Shown here: one piece after another, positions 6,036 to 11,759 of the stretch
How positions within the stretch are numbered: the first letter of the stretch is position 1
Layout of the letters: each line of letters starts with the position of its first letter
Source: Desulfovibrio sp.
GTDB taxonomy: Bacteria > Desulfobacterota > Desulfovibrionia > Desulfovibrionales > Desulfovibrionaceae
Reading direction: 5' to 3'
Assembly (NCBI GenBank): GCA_022837365.1
Contig: JALHHV010000119.1
Coordinates: 1 to 12,622, forward strand
DNA length: 12,622 nt
The notes under the pieces: model-generated
What the model was told of the DNA's origin: nothing
The model's input: the letters and a program-made list of their open reading frames with translations, nothing else
Databases searched by the model: none
Program-made: the position numbers and the translations under genes

Positions 6036-6277
6036 ATCTACGCCACTCCTCCAGTACGCGTATTCGATTACCCCCCCCCTACAGCAGGTGATAATCAAAA
6101 TCAATAATAAAAGTTCATTGATCTTGCCGTATTGCGTGAACCGTCAGCACGTTTGTGAAGGCCGATACGGAATGCGATTAAACATTGCCGGAATCCGGGC
6201 AAGACTCTCTTTTTTATATGACATATCAGCTGAAAATGATGTTCAAATTCATTTTGTTGCAACGCAGGAGAGTCATC
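6036..6277. promoter_or_regulatory. Divergent control region between AraC-family regulator and outer-membrane protein
   Basis: A 242-bp AT-rich spacer between divergent starts. It holds a C9 tract (6071-6079), an A/T-rich block near 6090-6118 that could supply promoter elements, and a small hairpin (TTGCCGG at 6185-6191 with CCGGGCAA at 6195-6202) followed 7 nt later by six T (6210-6215). The hairpin plus T-run looks like a weak terminator or leader attenuator ahead of the barrel gene. No hexamer pair is convincing enough to name a promoter. The regulator most likely binds here. Confidence 0.45.
6071..6079. repeat. Homopolymeric C9/G9 tract upstream of the regulator gene
   Basis: Nine consecutive C on the plus strand (G9 on the coding strand of the AraC-family gene), 36 bp upstream of its start. 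Runs of this length are prone to slipped-strand mispairing. The tract lies in the 5' leader if translation starts at 6035, or inside the frame if a start upstream (for example 6104) is used. Confidence 0.8.
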
Positions 6278-7054
6278 ATGAAGCGTCTTTTGGTTCTGTT
6301 CCTCTTGGTTGGGATTCTGGGCGTCGCCCCGGCTCACGCTGCCGAGAATGAGCAGGTAGGGCTGTATGTCGGCGGCAAGCTCGGGATGAGCATCGAACGC
6401 TTTGATAACGCCAGATTTGGCCTCAAAGGAGGGTCGGAAAGCTTTCCCCCTCCATACGGGGATTTATCCTGGAACCACCAAAGCTTTGGTTTGGGCGACT
6501 TTCAGGACAGTGTCCCTGCTGGCGGTCTGACTTTGGGGTATGACTTCGATAAACGTTTCAATATGCCTGTGCGTGTTGAACTGGATTATACCCTGAGAGG
6601 CAAGGCCAGCGATACCAACCAGCAAAACGACTTGCCGTGGCAATACACTTCGCCGGTTTATGGGGACTTCACCGGGCCTACTTCCGTCAGAATGAAGAAC
6701 TCGCTTCGCCTGCAAACCCTGATGCTCAACGCCTGGTGGGATATTGACACCGGAACGGCTTTTACCCCCTACATCGGGGGAGGACTGGGGTGCGCATTTG
6801 GAGAACTTAAATCCACAGCCACTGATGTCGAGGGAAATGAAGACACGAACGCCAGCGACAACTTTGCAAATTTCGCCTGGAGCCTTGGCGGGGGATTGGG
6901 CTATGCTGTCACTGAGCATTGGACGGTAGACCTTGGCTACCGCTATATCAATGCCGGAGACCATGAAATGGAGTATGACAATGGCGGCAACTATGTCAAA
7001 ATCGATCGAATCGACGCACATGATATCATGTTAAGCCTCCGCTATACATTCTGA
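6278..7054 (+). CDS. Outer-membrane beta-barrel protein (OMP_b-brl/OmpA-barrel-like)
   Basis: A 258-residue secreted protein. Residues 1-21 are a Sec signal peptide (MKRLL, a Leu/Val core, then APAHA with cleavage before AENE). The mature part shows alternating amphipathic strands rich in Gly and aromatics (LYVGGKLG, VRVELDYTLRG, TPYIGGGLGCAF, WTVDLGYRYI) and ends in DIMLSLRYTF; a C-terminal Phe is the usual BAM-recognition signal. Size fits an eight-stranded barrel with surface loops and no periplasmic peptidoglycan domain. AGGAG lies 7 nt before ATG 6278; the frame extends upstream but without a signal peptide. It is divergent from the AraC-family regulator, shares its lower GC, and is followed by a strong terminator. 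Function (adhesin, porin, stress barrel) cannot be told. Confidence 0.82.
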   Translation: MKRLLVLFLLVGILGVAPAHAAENEQVGLYVGGKLGMSIERFDNARFGLKGGSESFPPPYGDLSWNHQSFGLGDFQDSVPAGGLTLGYDFDKRFNMPVRVELDYTLRGKASDTNQQNDLPWQYTSPVYGDFTGPTSVRMKNSLRLQTLMLNAWWDIDTGTAFTPYIGGGLGCAFGELKSTATDVEGNEDTNASDNFANFAWSLGGGLGYAVTEHWTVDLGYRYINAGDHEMEYDNGGNYVKIDRIDAHDIMLSLRYTF

Positions 7055-7082
7055 CAGACACAAGTACAGGTTTGATTGCATC

Positions 7083-7121
7083 AAAATCCGCCGGCCGCGG
7101 TTCGCGGCTGGCGGATTTTAC
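7083..7121 (+). terminator. Intrinsic terminator after the outer-membrane protein gene
   Basis: AAAATCCGCCGGCCGCG (7083-7099) pairs with CGCGGCTGGCGGATTTT (7103-7119), a 17-bp stem with one G-U pair and a GTT loop. The A-run/T-run ends make it usable in both directions. It is 28 bp past the stop codon. From here to 7301 I see no gene, only a gradual return to GC-rich sequence. Confidence 0.88.
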
Positions 7122-7301
7122 TTAATTCTTCTGCAATGTTATTTCTCAACACCGCATTGAAAGAGTGGGCATATGCCACTGCATACACCCACTCCAAACA
7201 TACGAACCAAGATCCTTCAGGGGAGCTTGCGAGCCTTACGGCTGCGCGTCGCGCCCTTCGGGTCGGAAGCCAGCGGGAAAAAGGACGGTTGCAGTCGGCC
7301 C

Positions 7302-7598
7302 CTAGCCGCAGCAGCTGCTGGAACTCCCGCACCCGCTGCATCCCCCGCCGCCACCGCCGATCTGCACTTCGGAGGTCACGGCGAAGCCCATGGAGCGCTC
7401 CAGCAGCGCGTCATTGACGCAGAAGGTATAGCCGCCGGGCTCGAACACCTTGTCCTCCTCGCCGGGCTCGTCCAGGGCCAGGGCCAGGCGCGGGCCGCTG
7501 CAACCGCCGGGGGCCAGGTAGACGCGGATGGGGCTGCGCTCCTTGTCGGAGAAATAGGCATCGAGTTCCGTGCGGGCACGGTCGGTAAGCGTAATCAT
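7302..7598 (-). CDS. HesB/IscA-like protein with Cys-rich C-terminus
   Basis: A 98-residue protein of the HesB/IscA fold. LAPGGCSGPRLALALD (Cys33) matches the first cysteine region of A-type Fe-S carriers; the C-terminus GGGGGGCSGCGSSSSCCG supplies Cys87, Cys90, Cys96 and Cys97. In IscA the C-terminal pair is CxC; here it is CxxC plus a further CC, with a poly-Gly run before it, so this is a divergent branch. The likely role is binding Fe-S or a metal; this is inferred. ATG at 7598 is used, although AAGGAG is 12 nt away; a GTG 9 nt upstream is closer to it and cannot be excluded. It has its own near-consensus promoter. All cysteines are encoded as Cys, with no in-frame TGA. Confidence 0.82.
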   Translation of the reverse strand: MITLTDRARTELDAYFSDKERSPIRVYLAPGGCSGPRLALALDEPGEEDKVFEPGGYTFCVNDALLERSMGFAVTSEVQIGGGGGGCSGCGSSSSCCG

Positions 7599-7647
7599 GG
7601 ATTCCACTAGCTCCTTGCTGTTGCGATAGATAAAAACGATACGAATA

Positions 7648-7676
7648 ATTATAGGCATCAATTCTTGCACTGGCAA
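7648..7676 (-). promoter_or_regulatory. Strong sigma-70 promoter of the HesB-like gene
   Basis: On the minus strand, TTGCCA (7676-7671), a 17-nt spacer and a perfect TATAAT (7653-7648). The start would be near 7641, giving an AT-rich leader of about 43 nt before ATG 7598. It is the best promoter match in the window. The leader and its A/T-rich repeats such as GATA on the plus strand could host a regulator, but I cannot name one. Confidence 0.8.
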
Positions 7677-7712
7677 GAAGCGCCGCCCCGCCTTCCCCCG
7701 CCCCTTGCCGGA

Positions 7713-8321
7713 TCAGCCCCGGCGTTCCGCCGCCACCTCGGCGTGGCGGAAGCAACTGGTCAGGTGATCGTTGACCAGGCCGGTGGCCTGCAAATGTGCG
7801 TAGATGACCGTGGACCCCACGAACTTGAAGCCCAGCCGCTTCAACTCCCTGGACACCGTGTCCGACAGCGGCGTGGTGGCAGGCACCTGCGCCAGTTCGC
7901 GCCACTGGTTGCGCACCGGGCGGCCGTCCACGAAGTTCCAGACGAACGTATCGAAGCTGCCGTGGCGGGCCTGCACGTCCAGGAACAGCCGGGCGTTGTG
8001 CACGGCGGCCTCCACCTTCAGGCGGTTGCGCACGATGGATGCGTCGCCCAGCAACCGTTCCACGTCGGCCGGGGTGAACCGGGCCACCACGGCGGGGTCG
8101 AAGTCCGCGAACAGGCGGCGGTAGCCTTCGCGCTTGCGCAGGATGGTCAGCCACGAAAGCCCGGCCTGCGCCGCCTCCAGCACCAGGAATTCGAAGTGGA
8201 TGCGGTCGTCGCGCACGGGCACGCCCCACTCTGCGTCGTGGTAGGCGATCTCTTCCGGCGCGCGCGCCCACGGGCAGCGCGCCACGCCATCCTGCGCGCC
8301 ATGCATGGCCGCCCCGCTCAT
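7713..8321 (-). CDS. tag: DNA-3-methyladenine glycosylase I
   Basis: A 202-residue base-excision repair enzyme that removes 3-methyladenine from alkylated DNA. It aligns through its length with E. coli Tag (187 aa): CPWA at 16-19, YHDAEWGVP at 27-35, LEAAQAGLSW from about 48 and GFKFVGST, then GLVNDHLTSCFRH near the end. The four zinc ligands of the family (Cys4, His17, His175, Cys179 in E. coli) correspond to Cys16, His28 and the His/Cys of NDHLTSC, and the conserved Glu of the substrate pocket to E49. ATG at 8321 overlaps the upstream lipoprotein stop (ATGA) and has GGAG 8 nt upstream, so the two are probably cotranslated. An internal Met at residue 6 is an alternative. Confidence 0.94.
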   Translation of the reverse strand: MSGAAMHGAQDGVARCPWARAPEEIAYHDAEWGVPVRDDRIHFEFLVLEAAQAGLSWLTILRKREGYRRLFADFDPAVVARFTPADVERLLGDASIVRNRLKVEAAVHNARLFLDVQARHGSFDTFVWNFVDGRPVRNQWRELAQVPATTPLSDTVSRELKRLGFKFVGSTVIYAHLQATGLVNDHLTSCFRHAEVAAERRG

Positions 8322-8797
8322 CGGGCCATCTCCAGCACCAGTTCCAGGTAGGCCGGGTTGCCGTGCGTCAGCACGTACTGCGGGGCCGGGGTGCGGAACC
8401 ACACCCGGCCCGGTCCGCCGTCCGTGGCGGGCTCGAACAGGGTGGCCTCGATCACGTAGTTGCGGCGCTGGTCGATGCGGGCGGCGTCGAAATCGATGCG
8501 GTACGGCGCGGGCGCCCGCACCGGCGCAGGCAGTTCCACGCGGGCCAGTTCCACACCTTCGCCGCCATCGGTCACGTCCAGCAGGCGCACCTCGCCCTGC
8601 ACCGAAAGCGGCAGCAGGATGCGCTGGCGATAGGTGACCGTGCCGCTCAGCGTGGCCAGCGCGCCGGGCCGGTGCAATTTCAGCTTTTCGCTGCACCCGG
8701 CCAGCAGCGCCGCCAGCACCAGCAGCGCCGCCAGCACCGCAAACCCGCGCGCGGCGGACGGATTTTCCTGCATTGTCGAGTTGTTGCCGTCGTTCAT
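8318..8797 (-). CDS. YbaY/YscW-type lipoprotein
   Basis: A 159-residue predicted lipoprotein. A hydrophobic stretch ends in the lipobox LLAGC with Cys35 as the lipidated residue, after an unusually long 18-residue N-region. The mature part has GTVTYRQRILLP, then ARIDQRRNYVIEATL, the pattern of the YbaY/YscW domain (PF09619), a small beta-sandwich found in envelope lipoproteins and in type III secretion pilotins. There are no type III genes here, so a general envelope role is more likely; the function is unknown for most members. ATG at 8797 has GGAGG 4 nt upstream; the second Met (residue 9) lacks a site. It is the first gene of a pair with tag (4-bp overlap). Confidence 0.78.
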   Translation of the reverse strand: MNDGNNSTMQENPSAARGFAVLAALLVLAALLAGCSEKLKLHRPGALATLSGTVTYRQRILLPLSVQGEVRLLDVTDGGEGVELARVELPAPVRAPAPYRIDFDAARIDQRRNYVIEATLFEPATDGGPGRVWFRTPAPQYVLTHGNPAYLELVLEMAR

Positions 8798-9214
8798 GCA
8801 TCCTCCCCAAGGGCTGTTGAATGATCCATTTCACCACCTCCCTGCCATACCCGCGCGCCCAAGGCCAGCATTGTGCGGCGCACCGGCCCCTTTTCCATTG
8901 ACTTTGGCACGCCGAATCCTTACTGCTGCATCCGTCGCGAATCCCATCCACTCCGTTCCGGCGGGCACCCCCACCGGCAGCACGCGGCCACACCCCGCCC
9001 GGCATCGCCGGCCACCCCATGCATACCCCCGCACCGTCCCGCCTTCTCCGCGCCTCCGGCCCGCCCGGCCGGGTCTTCACGCACGTCGCACCGCCGGGCC
9101 GTTTCCCCGGCTAGCCGCTTATCCCCCATATTTCCGGGCATCTTGCCCGCTCCCGCGAATGCGCCTAGAATGCGCGACGCGGCGTACCTTCCGCACAACC
9201 CCCAGGAGATTTCC
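8798..9214. other. Gene-free region between divergent lipoprotein and KdnB-like genes
   Basis: 417 bp with no credible gene; open frames across it are low-complexity Pro/Arg/Ala readings without ribosome sites. It holds a good plus-strand promoter near 9143-9171 (listed separately) and a weaker pair, TTGACT at 8898-8903 with TACTGC at 8921-8926 (17-nt spacing). I see no convincing minus-strand promoter for the lipoprotein gene. Confidence 0.5.
9143..9171 (+). promoter_or_regulatory. Promoter of the KdnB-like gene
   Basis: TTGCCC (9143-9148), a 17-nt spacer and TAGAAT (9166-9171, five of six consensus bases). The predicted start near 9178 leaves a leader of about 37 nt with AGGAG just before the start codon at 9215. 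Confidence 0.7.
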
Positions 9215-10291
9215 ATGTACCGCAACACCAAGAACGTTCCCTTCTACATCCTCGGCAAGGGTTCCTTCGCCCAACTGGGCGACCTCGTGGACGCGCGCCG
9301 CGCCGCCGTGGCCGGTCCCGCCGTGTTCTTCGTGGACCACTACTTCCGGGGGCGCGAACTGGAAGGCCGCCTGCCCAAGAAGGACGGCGATCTCGTGCTG
9401 TTCGTGGACACCACCAACGAACCCACCACCGGGCAGATCGACGACTTCGCCGCCGCCGTGCGCGCCCATGACAACCGCCTGCCCTGCACCGTGGTGGCCA
9501 TCGGCGGCGGAGCCACCCTGGACGTGGGCAAGGCCGTGGCCAACATGCTGACCAACCCCGGCCAGGCCGCGGACTACCAGGGCTGGGACCTGGTCAGGAA
9601 CCCCGCCCCGCACAAGATCGGCGTGCCCACCCTGTCCGGCACCGGCGCCGAATGCTCGCGCACCTGCGTGCTGCTGAACGCCAAGCGCGGCATCAAGCTG
9701 GGCATGAACAGCGACATCACCATGTACGACCAGCTGCTGCTGGACCCGGAACTGACCCGCACCGTGCCGCGCGACCAGTACTTCTACACCGGTATGGACA
9801 CCTACATGCACTGCATCGAATCGCTGCGGGGCAGCTACCGCAACGTCATCGTCGATGCCCTGGCCCAGAAGGCCGTGGACATGTGCGAGGAAATCTTTCT
9901 CTCCGACGACATGATGGCCGAGGAAAACCTGGAAAAGATGATGATCGCCTCGTACCTCGGCGGCATGAGCGCCGGCAACGTGGGCGTCATCCACCCCATC
10001 TCCGCCGGGCTCTCCGTGGTGCTGCACACCCACCACGGCATCGCCAACTGCTACGCCCTCAGCGTGCTGGGCGAATTCTACCCCGAAGACTACCCCAAGT
10101 ACGCCAGGATGATCGAACGCCAGGGCGTCAACCTGCCCAAGGGCCTGTGCGCCAACCTCTCCGACGACCAGCTCAAGGCCCTGGTGGCCTCGTCCGTGGT
10201 GCACGAAAAACCCCTCGTCAACGCCCTCGGCCCCGACTTCCGCAAGATCCTCACCGACGAGAAGGTCATCTCGCTGTTCAAGGCCATGTAG
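9215..10291 (+). CDS. kdnB: Iron-type alcohol dehydrogenase, KdnB-like (3-deoxy-manno-octulosonate 8-oxidase)
   Basis: A 358-residue group III (Fe-dependent) alcohol dehydrogenase. Nucleotide-binding motifs are IGGGATLDVGKA and PTLSGTGAECSRT. The four metal ligands are present: D195 and H199 (GMDTYMHCIES), H260 (VIHPISAG) and H274 (HTHHGIANC). The stretch from ILGKGSFAQLGDL through MLTNPGQAADYQGWDLV to FYTGMDTYMHCIESL is close to my memory of Shewanella oneidensis KdnB, which oxidises the C8 hydroxyl of Kdo to an aldehyde before amination. No search was possible, so orthology is inferred; other alcohol substrates remain possible. ATG 9215 has AGGAG about 6 nt upstream. An aminotransferase and a CMP-sugar synthetase follow, which strengthens the ulosonic-acid assignment. 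Confidence 0.8.
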   Translation: MYRNTKNVPFYILGKGSFAQLGDLVDARRAAVAGPAVFFVDHYFRGRELEGRLPKKDGDLVLFVDTTNEPTTGQIDDFAAAVRAHDNRLPCTVVAIGGGATLDVGKAVANMLTNPGQAADYQGWDLVRNPAPHKIGVPTLSGTGAECSRTCVLLNAKRGIKLGMNSDITMYDQLLLDPELTRTVPRDQYFYTGMDTYMHCIESLRGSYRNVIVDALAQKAVDMCEEIFLSDDMMAEENLEKMMIASYLGGMSAGNVGVIHPISAGLSVVLHTHHGIANCYALSVLGEFYPEDYPKYARMIERQGVNLPKGLCANLSDDQLKALVASSVVHEKPLVNALGPDFRKILTDEKVISLFKAM

Positions 10292-10309
10292 GGCTGGAAA
10301 GGATTTTAA

Positions 10310-10348
10310 CCGGGGAGGGGACCTTTTGAAAAAGGTCTCCCTCCCCGG
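10310..10348 (+). terminator. Long hairpin after the KdnB-like gene
   Basis: CCGGGGAGGG (10310-10319) pairs with CCCTCCCCGG (10339-10348) and the inner ACCTTTT with AAAAGGT (10321-10327 with 10330-10336), together about 18 bp with a single bulge and a GA turn. It lies 18 bp past the stop. There is no T-run directly after it, so termination could be partial. Confidence 0.65.
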
Positions 10349-10386
10349 ACCCCTCCCCCCAAAACTTTTCATCAGGGGCGACTGCG

Positions 10387-10416
10387 CTGGCAAAACGGCG
10401 GATGCACCGTCATACT
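10387..10416 (+). promoter_or_regulatory. Weak candidate promoter ahead of the aminotransferase gene
   Basis: CTGGCA (10387-10392) and CATACT (10411-10416) with an 18-nt spacer; each hexamer keeps four of six consensus bases. It would allow separate expression of the aminotransferase if the preceding hairpin terminates. Confidence 0.3.
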
Positions 10417-10446
10417 TTAGCCGTCCCCCACTCGCCTTGCCCGTAT

Positions 10447-10535
10447 CCTGACCGGAACGCACGCAGTGCGGTACGGTCAGGCATAAGGGGTCAAGGGGGC
10501 ACGGCCCCCTTGCGGGGCGTGGGGCGGAGCCCCAC
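10447..10535. repeat. Cluster of three hairpins between the KdnB-like and aminotransferase genes
   Basis: Hairpin A: CCTGACCG (10447-10454) with CGGTCAGG (10474-10481), plus inner CGCAC/GTGCG. Hairpin B: CAAGGGGGC (10492-10500) with GCCCCCTTG (10504-10512). Hairpin C: GTGGGGC (10519-10525) with GCCCCAC (10529-10535). With the hairpin at 10310-10348 this makes four stems in 279 bp. The GC-rich, non-coding character suggests REP-like or mRNA-stability elements. No T-runs follow. Confidence 0.65.
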
Positions 10536-10570
10536 ACACTCTTGATGCTGCGTCGCAGGAGCACGTACAG

Positions 10571-11752
10571 ATGGATATCAAGGTGAATTTCAGCGGCCGC
10601 GCCCTCTACTACACGGAGGACGAGATTGCCGTTGTGGCCGAGGCCATGCGCACTGCCGAGACCCTGACCCAGGGCCGGTACATGCAGGAATTCCAGCGCA
10701 AGTTCGCGGAGTACCTGGGCGTGGAGCACTGCTTCGCGGTGATGAACGGGGTGTCGGCGCTGGAACTGTCGGCGCAGTTGTGCCGGTTCAAGCCGGGCGA
10801 TGAGGTGGTCATCCCCTCGCACACCTTCACGGCGTCGGCGTATCCGTTCCTGAAGAAGGGCGCGAAGCCGGTGTGGGCGGACATCGACCTGCGCACCCGC
10901 GTGGTGACGGCGGAAAGCATCGAAAAGGTGCTGACCCCGCGCACCAAGGCCATCGTGGTGGTGCACCTGTACGGCTATGTGGCGGACATGCCCGCCATCA
11001 TGGACCTGGCCCGTTCGCGCGGCATCCTGGTGGTGGAGGACACGGCCCAGTCCATCGGCGCGGACGTGGACGGCAAGATGTCCGGCAGCTTCGGCGACTT
11101 CGCCATCTATTCCTTCCACTCGCACAAGAACCTGACGACGCTGGGCGAGGGCGGCATGCTGGTGGTGCAGGACCCGGAACTGGCGAAGCTGGTGCCCATG
11201 CTGCGCCACAACGGGCACTGCGGCTTCGACTTCGAGCGGCCCGACTACTGGGTGCCCGCCATGGGCAACGTGGACATGCCCATGATCGACGGCGAAATGC
11301 TGTGGCCCAACAACTACTGCATCGGCGAGATCGAATGCGCGCTGGGCATCAAGCAGCTGGAGCGCATCGACCGCATCAACGCGGAAAAGCGCGAGCGCGC
11401 CGTGCGCTTCATCGACGCGCTGGCCGACTACCCGGAACTGGAGTTCCACCGCGTGGACACCACCCGGCACAACTACCACCTGCTGGCCGCGCGCATGACC
11501 AACGGCAAGCGCGACGCGTTCATCCGCGCCATGTTCAACGACAAGGGCGTGAAGTGCGTGGTGCAGTACTACCCGCTGAACCGCTACCCGTTCTACCAGC
11601 GCCTGGGTTACGGCGCGGCGGACTGCCCCAACGCCGACGCGTTCTTCGACAACATGATCTCCTTCCCGTTCCAGCACTGGCTGACCGGGGAAGAATTCGA
11701 CTACATGCTTGCCGCCGCCAAAGACGTGCTCGACGGGCTGCGCAGGGGTTAG
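10571..11752 (+). CDS. DegT/DnrJ/EryC1/StrS-family PLP aminotransferase (KdnA-like role by context)
   Basis: A 393-residue sugar aminotransferase of the usual family length. The PLP-binding lysine is K186 in FHSHKNLTTLGEGGML; D157 in VVEDTAQSIGA contacts the PLP pyridine nitrogen; GVSALELSAQL and PSHTFTASAYPFLKKG are the conserved N-terminal blocks. These enzymes transfer an amino group, usually from glutamate, to a keto or aldehyde sugar. Following a KdnB-like oxidase, the natural substrate would be the C8 aldehyde of an oxidised Kdo-type sugar, as for Shewanella KdnA; its sequence is not obviously closest to that protein, so this is inference from order. AGGAG at 10557-10561 is 9 nt before the ATG. 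The next gene begins 7 nt after the stop. Family is certain, substrate not. Confidence 0.88.
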   Translation: MDIKVNFSGRALYYTEDEIAVVAEAMRTAETLTQGRYMQEFQRKFAEYLGVEHCFAVMNGVSALELSAQLCRFKPGDEVVIPSHTFTASAYPFLKKGAKPVWADIDLRTRVVTAESIEKVLTPRTKAIVVVHLYGYVADMPAIMDLARSRGILVVEDTAQSIGADVDGKMSGSFGDFAIYSFHSHKNLTTLGEGGMLVVQDPELAKLVPMLRHNGHCGFDFERPDYWVPAMGNVDMPMIDGEMLWPNNYCIGEIECALGIKQLERIDRINAEKRERAVRFIDALADYPELEFHRVDTTRHNYHLLAARMTNGKRDAFIRAMFNDKGVKCVVQYYPLNRYPFYQRLGYGAADCPNADAFFDNMISFPFQHWLTGEEFDYMLAAAKDVLDGLRRG

Positions 11753-11759
11753 CGGCACC

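Noticed and set aside
7122..7301. Possible small gene between the barrel-gene terminator and the HesB-like gene
   Set aside because: Open frames on both strands are short, lack a ribosome site and resemble no family; the sequence looks like a composition transition zone.
7302..7598. Selenoprotein version of the HesB-like gene
   Set aside because: The cysteine positions are encoded by ordinary Cys codons and the frame has no internal TGA, so no selenocysteine needs to be invoked.
8322..9080. N-terminal extension of the Tag reading frame up to 9080
   Set aside because: It overlaps the lipoprotein gene entirely in another frame and reads as Arg/Gly/Ala low complexity; the family fold starts near 8321, where a 4-bp overlap and ribosome site are present.
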